Shown: positions 33,298 to 42,059 of the stretch, piece after piece
How positions within the stretch are numbered: position 1 is the stretch's first letter
Layout: every line of letters begins with the position of its first letter
DNA from: Sporolactobacillus shoreicorticis
GTDB lineage: Bacteria > Bacillota > Bacilli > Bacillales > Sporolactobacillaceae
Reading direction: 5' to 3'
Assembly (NCBI RefSeq): GCF_024125445.1
Contig: NZ_JAMXWM010000013.1
Coordinates: forward strand, 52,319 to 116,318
DNA: 64,000 nucleotides
Notes under the pieces: model-generated
What the model saw: only the letters and a program-made list of their open reading frames with translations
What the model was told of the DNA's origin: nothing
Database searches by the model: none
Made by a program: the position numbers and the translations under genes

Positions 33298-33401
33298 AGT
33301 CACATGCCTCACTTATAGATAATAGAATGTGCTATTAAGAAAACTCACAAAAAAGATCCGTTTCTGTTACAGTCAGAAATCAACATTCATGGTAGGATCA
33401 T

Positions 33402-33662
33402 TCATCTTTCATAATGCGTGCGACACTGTAATACATATAACGTATCGTTCTCAATTTTAAATACGATCCTATTAGCTTTATCGATCCTGACACTGTACCA
33501 TTCGGATAAGTCACCCTTTAATTTTTCTAACTTACCTAAACCGTGATACTTATTTCGCTCAATATCCTTTAACAACATGTTAATGCGTTTTAATATCTTT
33601 CTATCTTGTTGTTGCCAGTATAAATAATTTTCCCATGCAATGTCAGTAAATAACTTATTCAT
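33402..33662 (-). CDS. yoeB: Txe/YoeB-family toxin (mRNA endoribonuclease)
   Basis: 86 residues starting MNKLFTDIAWENYLYWQQQD, the standard YoeB beginning (WDDYLYWQ). Catalytic residues are kept: Glu in LGKLEKLKG, Arg in RIDKANRIVFKI and the C-terminal CRTHYE with His and Tyr. ATG 33662 overlaps the antitoxin end, so the pair is coupled. Cleaves mRNA in the ribosomal A site in this family. Pairs here with a RelB/DinJ-type, not a YefM-type, antitoxin. Confidence 0.9.
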   Translation of the reverse strand: MNKLFTDIAWENYLYWQQQDRKILKRINMLLKDIERNKYHGLGKLEKLKGDLSEWYSVRIDKANRIVFKIENDTLYVLQCRTHYER

Positions 33663-33921
33663 CCTCTTCATCAATCAACTTATGGGATTTTAGTTTACCC
33701 ATCTGATATTGCTTTAACGATTCTCTTAATACGCTTTGATTTTCTTCACTGTAAAACGGATCAGCAACAATTTCAAAAGGAATTCTCCGTTGTGTTACCA
33801 CCTGTTTAATAAACAAGGTGATGGCAGAAGTCATAGATAAGCCCATTTCATCAAATACTTTATTAGCCTCATCTTTTAACTTCTCATCTAGGCGGACCTG
33901 AACATTTTTTGTTTGAGCCAT
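33655..33921 (-). CDS. RelB/DinJ-family antitoxin
   Basis: 88 residues. Ribbon-helix-helix N-terminus NVQVRLDEKLKDEANKVFDE, then LGLSMTSAITLFIKQVV-type sequence GLSMTSAITLFIKQVV and RRIPFEI, which is the RelB/DinJ signature. The acidic tail (KLIDEEDE) is the toxin-binding region. It precedes and overlaps the toxin and probably represses the operon. GAGGAGG ahead of ATG; -10 TATAAT-like sequence is upstream. Confidence 0.88.
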   Translation of the reverse strand: MAQTKNVQVRLDEKLKDEANKVFDEMGLSMTSAITLFIKQVVTQRRIPFEIVADPFYSEENQSVLRESLKQYQMGKLKSHKLIDEEDE

Positions 33922-34125
33922 ATTATAGCCTCCTCATCAATATTATACTGCATATTAAATTTTATGTGTATACAATGCATTAATTATGCAATACAACAAT
34001 TAAAAAAAAGCTTTTCCTTTCAATCAACTAACCACAAGCAGATCAGAAGCCCAACAATGACTGCAGACAGAATCGGAACAGCCTCTGAAATTGTAAGCTC
34101 TATCTTTTGTATGTTCCACGAAGGT

Positions 34126-34578
34126 TTATAAAATAGGAACACATAATTCGCATAAATCTTTATCTACGAGCACCTGTCTATATCTTTCGATGATTGGCCT
34201 CGCACCATCCATCGTATATCCTTTGGCTTGCAGGATTGCCGGAAATGATTCCATCGCCTTTTGAACATCATTCGTAAAGTGGGGAAATAACAGAACCATA
34301 TAGTGACCGCCAGGAATTTTTCCAAACAAAAAATCATTCGGTTCAGGAATGGTTTCATCCGAAGTGATCTCAAGCGCTACGTCGTAACGGCATGCTTCAG
34401 ATGGCGTTATTTGAGGATTATCCCACGCTATTCCGTAAATGGTCTTTTGATTCGTATTAATGCCTTGAATTTTTTCTTTAAAGCGAGACATGAGCGTATT
34501 ATTTTCTCGCCCGTACTCACCTACTCTTCGCATGTACAAAATAGATGTTGCTTCAAATCGTTCGACACGGATATCCAT
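34126..34578 (-). CDS. GyrI-like (AraC effector-binding domain) protein
   Basis: 150 residues from ATG 34578 (AGAGGAGAGGAAG ahead). It is a stand-alone SOUL/GyrI-like small-molecule-binding domain: MDIRVERFEATSILYMRRVG, GIAWDNPQITP, CRYDVALEI and GGHYMVLLFPHF. Lacks any DNA-binding domain. Proteins of this type bind or hydrolyse cationic drugs or, as GyrI, protect gyrase. No neighbour clarifies the role. Confidence 0.75.
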   Translation of the reverse strand: MDIRVERFEATSILYMRRVGEYGRENNTLMSRFKEKIQGINTNQKTIYGIAWDNPQITPSEACRYDVALEITSDETIPEPNDFLFGKIPGGHYMVLLFPHFTNDVQKAMESFPAILQAKGYTMDGARPIIERYRQVLVDKDLCELCVPIL

Positions 34579-34596
34579 TGCTTCCTCTCCTCTCAA

Positions 34597-35081
34597 ACAC
34601 AGGATATAATGTTATAAAAAATTTTTCACTAACTTTTTTAAACGCTCTAGTGCGATACTATAATAAATCGAGTGTAACTAGCCAATGAACCGCATCACTA
34701 GGAATAATGCTGTTGAGCCGCCCCTTCTTTACATTGTTTGTCAATTGGTTATGAATTCTTAATTTCGTTACGACTTTGAACTCTTCTGTTACAACTCCCT
34801 TCGGTTTAACGTTTCGATCATTCGGTCTAACTCCTTCTGTTCGGTTCAGCTTTTCTAGTTTTATCCCTTTTTCTATCGATTCGCAATTTAATCTTGTCCA
34901 TCCACGATTTGTATGGAGCCAATTATTGCGCTTCTTCCATCTACTACAAACGGACCTATTTCTCCAATAAAAAACACTTTTATCACAAAATCTATGGTTG
35001 AATACTGCTCTGTCAGCATGAATAATATCATTAATCACCTGCACTTCATGTAAGCTCTGATTACTTTCGTAGGTGCTTTAA
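34597..35081. other. Gene-poor stretch
   Basis: About 485 bases. Open frames exist on both strands (for example 35044-34658 minus) but have no ribosome site and unnatural composition. Nothing supported. Confidence 0.35.
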
Positions 35082-35125
35082 TTGACTAAAATATAAGTAT
35101 TCGCTAATATAATGATATCATTATA
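35082..35125 (+). promoter_or_regulatory. Promoter and operator of the ars operon
   Basis: TTGACT (35082-35087), 17 bases, TAATAT (35105-35110). The 18-base perfect palindrome TATAATGATATCATTATA (35108-35125) overlaps the -10 and the start of transcription, typical of ArsR-family repressor sites. Confidence 0.8.
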
Positions 35126-35142
35126 TAAGTGAGGATGAATAT

Positions 35143-35487
35143 ATGAACAATGAAAAAAGAATTGAATCCATATCCCATTTGCTCAAGATTGTCGGCGACA
35201 AGAATCGGCTGAAGATGCTCGCCTTCTTAAAAAAAGGTGAACGATGTGTCTGTGAATTTGTGGATTTATTCGATTTATCGCAACCGGCAATCAGTCAGCA
35301 TTTGAAGAAAATGCGTACAGCTGGCTTAATCAACGAACGCAAGCAGGGAACTTGGGTCTATTATCGCCTTAATGATCAGCTTCCAAGCTATGTATCAGAG
35401 ATTATCCAAGTACTGCCGCTCTTAGAGGCACAGACATGCGACTGTCAAACAATCAGCAAGAGCATTCCATTGGAGACGTTAAAATGA
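35143..35487 (+). CDS. arsR: ArsR-family arsenic-responsive repressor
   Basis: 114 residues. Winged helix with the metal-site motif ERCVCEF (Cys35, Cys37), the same position as ELCVCDL in arsenite sensors, and recognition helix [19 protein letters not shown] Cys-rich tail (TCDC) may add a ligand. GTGAGG precedes the ATG. First gene of arsR-arsC-arsM and likely repressor through the palindrome upstream. Confidence 0.9.
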   Translation: MNNEKRIESISHLLKIVGDKNRLKMLAFLKKGERCVCEFVDLFDLSQPAISQHLKKMRTAGLINERKQGTWVYYRLNDQLPSYVSEIIQVLPLLEAQTCDCQTISKSIPLETLK

Positions 35488-35909
35488 AAAAGTTGATTTA
35501 TTTTCTCTGCACCGGCAACTCCTGCCGCAGTCAAATGGCTGAAGGGTTTGGAAAAAAATATTTAAGTGATGATTACGACATTCGATCGGCAGGAATCGAA
35601 GCACATGGACTGAATCCAAACGCAGTCGCCGTCATGAAAGAAGTCGGCATCGACATTTCCAACCATGAATCGAAGCTGATTGATCTTGCTCTAGTCAACC
35701 GTGCATATCTTGTCGTTACATTATGTGGGGATGCTGAGGATCGATGCCCGATGACCCCGCCGCAGATAAAAAGAGAGCATTGGGGATTTGACGATCCGGC
35801 AAAAGTACAAGGAACACCTGAAGAAATCCGGAGCGTTTTCCAAAACGTCCGAGACGGCATTGCGGATAAAATAAAAGCATTCGCTGAAGAAGATAAAATA
35901 ACTCGATAA
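35484..35909 (+). CDS. arsC: Arsenate reductase, thioredoxin-coupled
   Basis: 141 residues from ATG 35484, overlapping the arsR stop. Low-molecular-weight phosphatase-like P-loop CTGNSCRSQ (Cys9 to Arg15) and the redox pair in [14 protein letters not shown] (Cys about 81 and 88) mark the thioredoxin-dependent class of Bacillus/Staphylococcus. Reduces arsenate to arsenite in the cytoplasm. The product is then a substrate for the next gene. Confidence 0.92.
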   Translation: MKKLIYFLCTGNSCRSQMAEGFGKKYLSDDYDIRSAGIEAHGLNPNAVAVMKEVGIDISNHESKLIDLALVNRAYLVVTLCGDAEDRCPMTPPQIKREHWGFDDPAKVQGTPEEIRSVFQNVRDGIADKIKAFAEEDKITR

Positions 35910-35925
35910 AAAGGAGTTCGTTCTC

Positions 35926-36729
35926 ATGACACGATCAAAGGATCAAATGAGGCAAAATGTCCGCAACCGTTACAAACAAATCGCTCTGCAAGACGTGTCA
36001 GTATCATCTTGTGGATGCTCTTCCTCTGATGTCGGCTGCTGCGCGACACAAGAAAACAAAAATGATGTTTCCGAGCAGCTCGGTTATTCAACAGATGAAT
36101 TAAACGCTGTGCCCGATGGCGCAAATCTCGGGTTAGGCTGTGGCAATCCGCAAGCGATCGCGTCACTGAAACCGGGCGAATGTGTACTGGATCTTGGCAG
36201 TGGCGGCGGATTCGACTGCTTCCTTGCCGCCCGGCAAGTCGGCAAAAACGGATTGGTCATCGGCGTGGATATGACACCGGAAATGATCAGCAGAGCAAGA
36301 GCGAATGCAGAAAAAGGATCGTTCTCAACTGTTGATTTTCGCTTAGGCGAAATCGAGCATTTGCCGGTCGCCGACCAATCCATTGATGTCATTCTATCCA
36401 ATTGCGTCGTCAACCTCTCACCTGACAAGCCGCAAGTGTTCAAAGAAGCATATCGCGTCCTGAAGAAAGGCGGACGGTTGGCCATTTCCGATGTTGTTCT
36501 GACCGCCGAGCTGCCGGAGAAACTAAAAACCGATTTGGATGTATCTTATTCCGGCTGTATTTCCGGCGCTTCTTCCATTAACGACCTGCAAAGCATGCTC
36601 AAGCAAAGCGGCTTTGTACAAATTGAAATTAAACCAAAGGATGAATCGAAAGCATTCATTAAAGAATGGCTGCCAGGAGTCCGTATCGAAAAATATATCG
36701 TCTCATCAACCATCCAAGCGGTAAAATAA
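35926..36729 (+). CDS. arsM: Arsenite S-adenosylmethionine methyltransferase
   Basis: 267 residues. N-terminal cysteines (CGCSSSDVGCC, Cys29, 31, 38, 39), NLGLGCGNP, SAM motif VLDLGSGGGFDCFLAA, VDMTPEMI, and the diagnostic SNCVVNLSPDKPQVFKEAYR and SGCISGA with the arsenic-binding Cys. Methylates arsenite to methylated, partly volatile species. AAAGGAG ahead. No arsB or acr3 gene is present beside it, so methylation may be the main detoxification route here. Confidence 0.93.
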   Translation: MTRSKDQMRQNVRNRYKQIALQDVSVSSCGCSSSDVGCCATQENKNDVSEQLGYSTDELNAVPDGANLGLGCGNPQAIASLKPGECVLDLGSGGGFDCFLAARQVGKNGLVIGVDMTPEMISRARANAEKGSFSTVDFRLGEIEHLPVADQSIDVILSNCVVNLSPDKPQVFKEAYRVLKKGGRLAISDVVLTAELPEKLKTDLDVSYSGCISGASSINDLQSMLKQSGFVQIEIKPKDESKAFIKEWLPGVRIEKYIVSSTIQAVK

Positions 36730-36745
36730 CCCACATAGGCAAAAG

Positions 36746-36791
36746 AATGAGAATCCAGAGATCAGATGATCTTTAAGGATTCTTTTTCATT
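36746..36791 (+). terminator. Terminator after arsM
   Basis: AATGAGAATCC and GGATTCTTTTTCATT form a stem with a bulge and long loop, with a T run inside the second arm. Confidence 0.6.
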
Positions 36792-36819
36792 ATTGAGAAG
36801 TGACATTCATTATTGAAAA

Positions 36820-38082
36820 TCATTCGCGGCCACGATCATTCATAATATTTTTTCTGCGTGAATGGACCATTTTTTGTCCCGCCAGGAACAGACAAATGAT
36901 GATCGGATAGAGAATGGCTGAACCAACAAAAAGGAACATGAAAAGTGTGGCAAGAAAAGCAATCAGGCTGATGAGAAATTTTTTCTTCTCCCCTCTGAAA
37001 AGGAATAGTCCGGCGGCGCATCCGCCCATATAATTGAGCAGAAAGGTCGCATTCGGCAGTTGGATCAATTTTGTCAGTGAAATGAATTGAGTGGAATACG
37101 CAATCATCACCAAAATGAAACAAAAGGCCAAAAAGAGCAAGCCTCCAACCGGAGTTTGATATTTTTGCGATTGTTTCATTAACCCTCTTGGGGCCGATCC
37201 TTCTTTTGCCATGGCATAAGCCATTCGAGACGCAGAACCAATGTAGGCGATGACCGTCGCCAAACAGATCAGCAGACCCGCGATACCGGTGATGATTGCC
37301 CCACCCTGGCCAAATACTTGCTGCGAAACGGTAACGAGCGCCGCCTGACCTTGGTTTTGGTAGCTTTCCGTTCCGACAACAATAAGTGCAGTCAGGAAAT
37401 AAAGGCAGCCTAAAATGATTGCAGAAATAACCGTTGCCCGGTGAATATCTTTTTCCGGATCAACAAATTCCGCAGAATAGTTGGTGATTGCTTCCCAGCC
37501 GATAAAACACCAGAAGAGCAGCGTCGACGCATGGCCGACACTCCATGGACCTTTGGTCATAAAGGGGGTGAAATGGGTCATTTTTAAATGCGGAAACGCG
37601 GCAATAAGTGTGACGCAAAGAATCACTAAAATGCCTGTAATTACCGCGACCTGCACTTTTCCTGCAATGCGCATTCCGAGATAATTGAGCACTAACGCAA
37701 TCAGTAAAACTACGCATGCCATACCCATGATGATCGGTTCAGGCAGCCCCAATGCCGTACCTAGATAGGCGGACCCGGTGATCGCGGTCACCGGTGCCCC
37801 GATCGGAACCGACATGAGGAAAAACCAGCCGATCACCTGTCCCGCACGCTGACCAAACGCCTCCGTAACAAAATAAGAAACACCACCGGAATGAGGAAAT
37901 TTCTGTGATAAATACGCCATGCAAAGGGCCATCGGGAGAACCAAAACCACGAGCAGTCCCCAATCAATTAATGATGCCGGACCTGCAACTTGAGCGGCGA
38001 GCCCCGGTACAAGAAGAATTCCCGCACCAAGAACAGCGCCAATGTATAAAGCAATTGCCTGTGGCAAACGAATCGTTTTCAT
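36820..38082 (-). CDS. APC-family amino acid transporter, YjeH-like
   Basis: 420 residues, 11-12 helices. IGAVLGAGILLVPG is the substrate-binding G-rich helix 1; SQKFPHSGGVSYFVTEAFG and FIGWEAITNYSAEFVDPEKD are typical of YjeH-type exporters of methionine and branched-chain amino acids. It is divergent from a LysR-family gene with 120 bases between, a common regulator-exporter layout (compare LysG-LysE and YjeH). Direction of transport is inferred. Confidence 0.82.
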   Translation of the reverse strand: MKTIRLPQAIALYIGAVLGAGILLVPGLAAQVAGPASLIDWGLLVVLVLPMALCMAYLSQKFPHSGGVSYFVTEAFGQRAGQVIGWFFLMSVPIGAPVTAITGSAYLGTALGLPEPIIMGMACVVLLIALVLNYLGMRIAGKVQVAVITGILVILCVTLIAAFPHLKMTHFTPFMTKGPWSVGHASTLLFWCFIGWEAITNYSAEFVDPEKDIHRATVISAIILGCLYFLTALIVVGTESYQNQGQAALVTVSQQVFGQGGAIITGIAGLLICLATVIAYIGSASRMAYAMAKEGSAPRGLMKQSQKYQTPVGGLLFLAFCFILVMIAYSTQFISLTKLIQLPNATFLLNYMGGCAAGLFLFRGEKKKFLISLIAFLATLFMFLFVGSAILYPIIICLFLAGQKMVHSRRKNIMNDRGRE

Positions 38083-38202
38083 ACGTAACCTTCTTTCGAC
38101 TTGTTTTCTTTGCCACTTTATCTTAAAATAAAGCCATCAATCATTAAAGATGATTATTTTGTTTGGATCAATCAATATTTTCTATAAGGAGATGAGAGCA
38201 TC

Positions 38203-39105
38203 ATGGACACAAAGCAACTCCTGACCTTTAAAATTGCCGCGGAAACACTTAACTTTACACGAACCGCACGTCAGTTGCACTTCGCTCAACCTAGTGTCAC
38301 CGCTCAGATTCAGGCTCTGGAACGCGAACTGGGGCAGCCTCTTTTTGAACGTCTGGGCAAAAAAATAAAACTGACAAAGTCAGGAATAGATTTTAAAAAG
38401 TATGCCGACCAGATGGTGCAGCTCACACGTGATGCTGAAGCAAGGATTATGGACGCACCGCCAACATTGACCATTGGCGTTACGGAAAGTCAATGTACTT
38501 ACCGGCTTCCGCAGCTGCTGAAAAAATATAAACTTCATTATCCGAAGGCGCGGCTGATTGTAACGACAGTCAATTTTGACTCGGAAGTGCGTGAAGGAAT
38601 TATGGATGGCCGCATTGATTTAGGATGGATGATGGGTTCGCCACACGCGACACCTTTAATGACCGGAAAAGATTTGATCGATGAAAAGATGATTTTGGTT
38701 GCGTCCTCAGAAAAACCAATAAGCGCCCACTTGGACATCTCAGATGATGACCTCAATGGTGAAACCTTTTTATTAACGACTAAGGGCTGTTCTTACCGCA
38801 ATTCATTAGAAGATGCCTTTGAAAAAAATGAGATTGTTCCTGAGACCGTCATGGAATTTGTTACGACCGAAGCAATTAAACAGTGCGCCATTGCCGGGAT
38901 TGGTATCGCGTTTCTGCCGGAGGTCACCGTTCAGGCAGAGATTGAAAAGGGACTGCTTACCAAACTGAACTGGCAGTCGGCCCCAAAGTCCGTTCCCACA
39001 TATCTCGCCTGGCACAAAGACAAACAACTTACCGACAACATGCGCTTTTTCATCGAGGCGGCGCACGCTATGTATGGAAAAGATCATGTCTCCATGCATT
39101 CATAG
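38203..39105 (+). CDS. LysR-family transcriptional regulator
   Basis: 300 residues. N-terminal HTH LLTFKIAAETLNFTRTARQL and HFAQPSVTAQIQALERELGQ (residues 4-60), then the two-lobed effector-binding domain (TIGVTESQ from about 86). ATAAGGAG ahead of ATG. Divergent to the APC exporter and probably its activator in response to an amino acid. Confidence 0.9.
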   Translation: MDTKQLLTFKIAAETLNFTRTARQLHFAQPSVTAQIQALERELGQPLFERLGKKIKLTKSGIDFKKYADQMVQLTRDAEARIMDAPPTLTIGVTESQCTYRLPQLLKKYKLHYPKARLIVTTVNFDSEVREGIMDGRIDLGWMMGSPHATPLMTGKDLIDEKMILVASSEKPISAHLDISDDDLNGETFLLTTKGCSYRNSLEDAFEKNEIVPETVMEFVTTEAIKQCAIAGIGIAFLPEVTVQAEIEKGLLTKLNWQSAPKSVPTYLAWHKDKQLTDNMRFFIEAAHAMYGKDHVSMHS

Positions 39106-39276
39106 ATATCATCGTTTATCATTTTTGGTGTCCCGGAAATAGTACCTATTTTCGTTTTTCAACAGGAGCATGAGATGTACCAATTAGTGATGATTTAAGC
39201 TGCAAAAGCACGGATGTCGACGCTTTAAAGGAGATTGCGATATAGTCGTGGTTATTTTTTGGAGTACAAAAATCGT

Positions 39277-39777
39277 TTATAGCCATCTATAATAGTTATC
39301 TGCGGCTTGAAGAGGCCATTCCCAAAAATTTGACTCTTGAGGAATAACAAACCGGTCTAAAAACAGTTCTAAACTTAGTTTCATTGGTGTCATTTTTGGT
39401 CGGAATTCAGTTATATAAAGATAGTTCGGATCTTTCTTTACTACAGCTCTGTTGCTGATAAAGAGTGAATTTCAAATACAAACCCGATTAGATAAAAATC
39501 TGTTTTCAGCGAGAGGCTTTTATACGTTTTTTGAACTTCTTGGAGCAGGAATAACGCTAACGCCCCTCCGATATTTGTGTTCTTTATGGACAATCAGAGA
39601 TGCTTTATAAGCTTCAGGCAAAGTCCATGAAGTGGTTTTGATTGTTTCTTTATTCAGGGGAGGGTAGAATGCACACTGAGCTTTGCATATATTCCCTCGA
39701 TCACCGATCAATTCTATAGTTCCATCCGAATCCAGTCTGCTTTTCAGTACCTGGAGTGTCCGATTAATGTATGGCAC
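39277..39777 (-). pseudogene. SMI1/KNR4 (SUKH)-family gene, decayed
   Basis: GTG 39777 behind AAAGGGAG opens 85 codons: MPYINRTLQVLKSRLDSDGT, TTSWTLPEAYKASLIVH and then nonsense. Further down another frame gives KMTPMKLSLELFLDRFVIPQ, SNFWEWPLQAADNYYRWL and a stop at 39277. The LPEAYKASLIVH segment and the F-x-x-FLDR ... FWEW end are both hallmarks of SMI1/KNR4 proteins such as YobK, immunity proteins of secreted toxins. At least one frameshift or deletion separates the halves. No toxin gene was found nearby. Confidence 0.65.
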
Positions 39778-39844
39778 AACAATTCTCCCTTTTTAATAGG
39801 CTCTCCCACCAAGGAGTTACAACTACTTAGTGATGCAGCCGCTT

Positions 39845-40345
39845 CTATGTCTCCGGATTTACTTTTTTGCTGAATAGATACATCACACCTTGTTTACCCA
39901 TGGCCCGCCTGCCTGTATCTTTGAATCCTGCTTTCATGTAGACATGCTGAGCAACTGCATTCTTGTGATTGACCGCTAAAATAATCTCGTTCACGTCAGG
40001 AAAGTTTGCGTTGACAAATAGATCCAGTGCAGCTAAAGCCTTTGTTGCAATCCCCTGTCCTTGAAATATGCTGTTTACAGAGAATGCGCGCAACAAAAGT
40101 GCGTTCCTGTTCTCACTAAGGTCCTTCACGCCGCCCCAGCTATGCAAGACAAAAAATCCCGCGACTTCTTCGCCTGAACGGATCAAAATAGGATGCCTTT
40201 CATTGTCCTGAACACAATCCTGCAAACAATCAAGTGGATTCCCACTGTACTTTAATTGTTGCTCTGTTAAATAATAGTTTTCTAGAGAAGTTTGATCCTT
40301 TTTCTGATAGAAATTCAATTGAATCCTTTGTTCTTGTGATACCAT
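39845..40345 (-). CDS. GNAT-family N-acetyltransferase
   Basis: 166 residues from ATG 40345, with GAGGG close ahead; upstream in-frame starts overlap the previous gene. RAFSVNSIFQGQGIATKALA is the acetyl-CoA loop, EIILAVNHKNAVAQHVYMKA and GFKDTGRRAMG the C-terminal strand-helix. Substrate unknown. Last of three closely spaced genes on this strand. Confidence 0.78.
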   Translation of the reverse strand: MVSQEQRIQLNFYQKKDQTSLENYYLTEQQLKYSGNPLDCLQDCVQDNERHPILIRSGEEVAGFFVLHSWGGVKDLSENRNALLLRAFSVNSIFQGQGIATKALAALDLFVNANFPDVNEIILAVNHKNAVAQHVYMKAGFKDTGRRAMGKQGVMYLFSKKVNPET

Positions 40346-40368
40346 CCGCCCTCTTAGCCTCTCCATTA

Positions 40369-40677
40369 TTAATTGGTCAACGCGATTAACGCGATGCACG
40401 ACGCGAAAATAGGACCACCAAAAAGAGCGAGCTTCTTCAATATACTTATTCTTTGATGCCTTTCTTCTCGATTTTCAGCAGCAAAATTGGCGCGATTGCG
40501 GTCGCCACTGACAAAAGCCCCTGACGCCATTCCCGAAATGACCAGGCTTCCTGCCCCCAGGATACCCGAAACAACGATAAACACATAATGAAGCGGCGTA
40601 TAATAGCCCAGCAAGAAGAGTAAAATGCCAACAATGATTCCAACGCTAAACAGCTTCAATGCAATTCCTTCTTTCAT
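40369..40677 (-). CDS. Small membrane protein (DUF5316-like)
   Basis: 102 residues with three hydrophobic segments and a conserved loop GAFVSGDRNRANFAAENREE followed by a last helix. This loop (GAFVSGDR-RANFA-E) is what I recall for the uncharacterised DUF5316 family of Bacillales. Its start overlaps the preceding YcxB-like gene by four bases. Confidence 0.6.
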   Translation of the reverse strand: MKEGIALKLFSVGIIVGILLFLLGYYTPLHYVFIVVSGILGAGSLVISGMASGAFVSGDRNRANFAAENREERHQRISILKKLALFGGPIFASCIALIALTN

Positions 40678-41186
40678 AGAAAGTTTTGTCGGACTTGATC
40701 ATGTAATTTTTCTAGTATCAATTTTTCAAATTCCTTTTGCTGCTTTTCATTTTGAAAAAAACGTTTGGGAATTATGATTCCTTTTATTACCGAACGATAA
40801 AGAATATACAATTTCTTATTGTTGCGGATGGAGCGAAAATTGCTCCATTGATAGAATGCTTCTGAATCCGCTGTCCTTACCTGTACACCTTCATTTCGGA
40901 TCAAAAAGCGGCGCTCCTGTCTTATTTCCCGATCTATTTTATAGATCACAAAGTATTCCACATACATAAGAATACAGCAACCAATAAGAATACAGAGCGC
41001 AAAGAAAAGAGCATAGAACAAAGAGGGAAGCCAAGATGTACTTCTCAAATTAAGAAAAAAATTTGAAACCAGGCCTAGAAAAACACCGCAGAAAATGATC
41101 TTTCTGCCCACAGGCGCATTTCCTTTTCTGTATTCTTGAAAAGTAAGCTTGCCGCCGAATTGAATGTCTTGATCTTCCGTAATCAA
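40674..41186 (-). CDS. YcxB-like membrane protein
   Basis: 170 residues. Two membrane helices (about 29-46 and 54-78) then a cytoplasmic C-terminal domain with IRNEGVQVRTADSEAFYQWS and LYRSVIKGIIIPKRFFQNEK, the typical YcxB-like pattern (W in strand, then IPKRAF). TTG start at 41186 with AAGGTG. Function unknown. First gene of a three-gene group. Confidence 0.65.
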   Translation of the reverse strand: MITEDQDIQFGGKLTFQEYRKGNAPVGRKIIFCGVFLGLVSNFFLNLRSTSWLPSLFYALFFALCILIGCCILMYVEYFVIYKIDREIRQERRFLIRNEGVQVRTADSEAFYQWSNFRSIRNNKKLYILYRSVIKGIIIPKRFFQNEKQQKEFEKLILEKLHDQVRQNFL

Positions 41187-41493
41187 TCACCTTCTCAATC
41201 ACTAATTATCTGAAACTTCATTTAACTAGTATAGCAGAAAATGACTTGGTGCAAAGAAAATCATTTTGAAAACCTGCAAGTAAGGTAAGGATCAAAAATT
41301 ATATACATAAAACAGCATTCTGAATGACTTTAGAATTAGGAAAGCTTCCCAATCGTTTTCTGTAGTGATGGATGGAGTCCAAACAAATAAAAAACAAATC
41401 CATCTCAGTTGCGTGACATGAAAAATAATATTTATTTTAAAGAAACAATTGATTACACTATGATTGTGATACCATAGACTTAAGGTGGTACTT

Positions 41494-41943
41494 GTGACAA
41501 TCGAAGACGTTAAGTCTTATTTAGATGATCCGTCAACGGCCATGGATGCTGCAAAAAATCTTTATTCACTGAATCCGATTTAAGAAATGCTCAATCAAAT
41601 TTATAAGGAACTTGATCCGTCATGAAAAAAGCTTGGTCCTTATCAAAAACTCATTTTTGGTTGGTCAATGAGTGCTCCCAAAATGCTAATACCGCAAAAT
41701 TATCTGGATGAGGTCATAAAACTATTTATTAAGCAAGTCAATCAGACACTTAACTGGCACCTGAGAACACCCGCCGATTCCATGAAGTGAATGCCGAACA
41801 TTACCTCAGCAGCTAAGCAGAGGTTTGTTTTTTCAATGATTCAAGGAGCTTACCTTGCAACCTGTTTTAAAGCAGAATGACTGGTTGATTATTGGATTTT
41901 TTTAAAGGCTCTTGACCTTCACATCGGAGATCATGTACTATAG
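41494..41943 (+). pseudogene. Full-length gene of unknown family interrupted by four in-frame stops
   Basis: GTG 41494 behind AAGGTGG opens a single frame of 150 codons with no frameshift: VTIEDVKSYLDDPSTAMDAA, a TAA, then EMLNQIYKELDPS, TGA, KKLGPYQKLIFGWSMSAPKM, a long stretch VIKLFIKQVNQTLNW, TGA, then ITSAAKQRFVFSMIQGAYLA, FKAE, TGA, LVDYWIFLKALDLHIGDHVL and the natural TAG at 41943. Codons are otherwise protein-like. I do not recognise the family. Absence of indels suggests recent inactivation. Confidence 0.6.
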
Positions 41944-41981
41944 TAACGTTGTCGATCAAATTTTTTATCATTCCTGATAAC

Positions 41982-42054
41982 GGGGCATTAGCTCAGCTGG
42001 GAGAGCGTTGCGCTGGCAGCGCAAAGGTCAGGGGTTCGAGCCCCCTATGCTCCA
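41982..42054 (+). tRNA. tRNA-Ala (anticodon GGC)
   Basis: 73-base cloverleaf: acceptor GGGGCAT pairs with ATGCTCC, D arm GCTCAGCTGGGAGAGC, anticodon arm TGCGC-TGGCAGC-style loop with GGC, T arm GGGGG-TTCGAGC-CCCCC pattern (CAGGGGTTCGAGCCCCCT), discriminator A. The CCA end is not encoded. Surrounded by decayed sequence, a possible integration hot spot. Confidence 0.95.
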
Positions 42055-42059
42055 TAACC

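Noticed and set aside
34658..35044. 128-codon minus-strand frame before the ars operon
   Set aside because: No ribosome site, no recognisable motif, and composition unlike neighbours; treated as chance.
41494..41943. TGA read as tryptophan (recoded gene)
   Set aside because: One of the four internal stops is TAA and the rest of the window uses TGA as normal stop many times.
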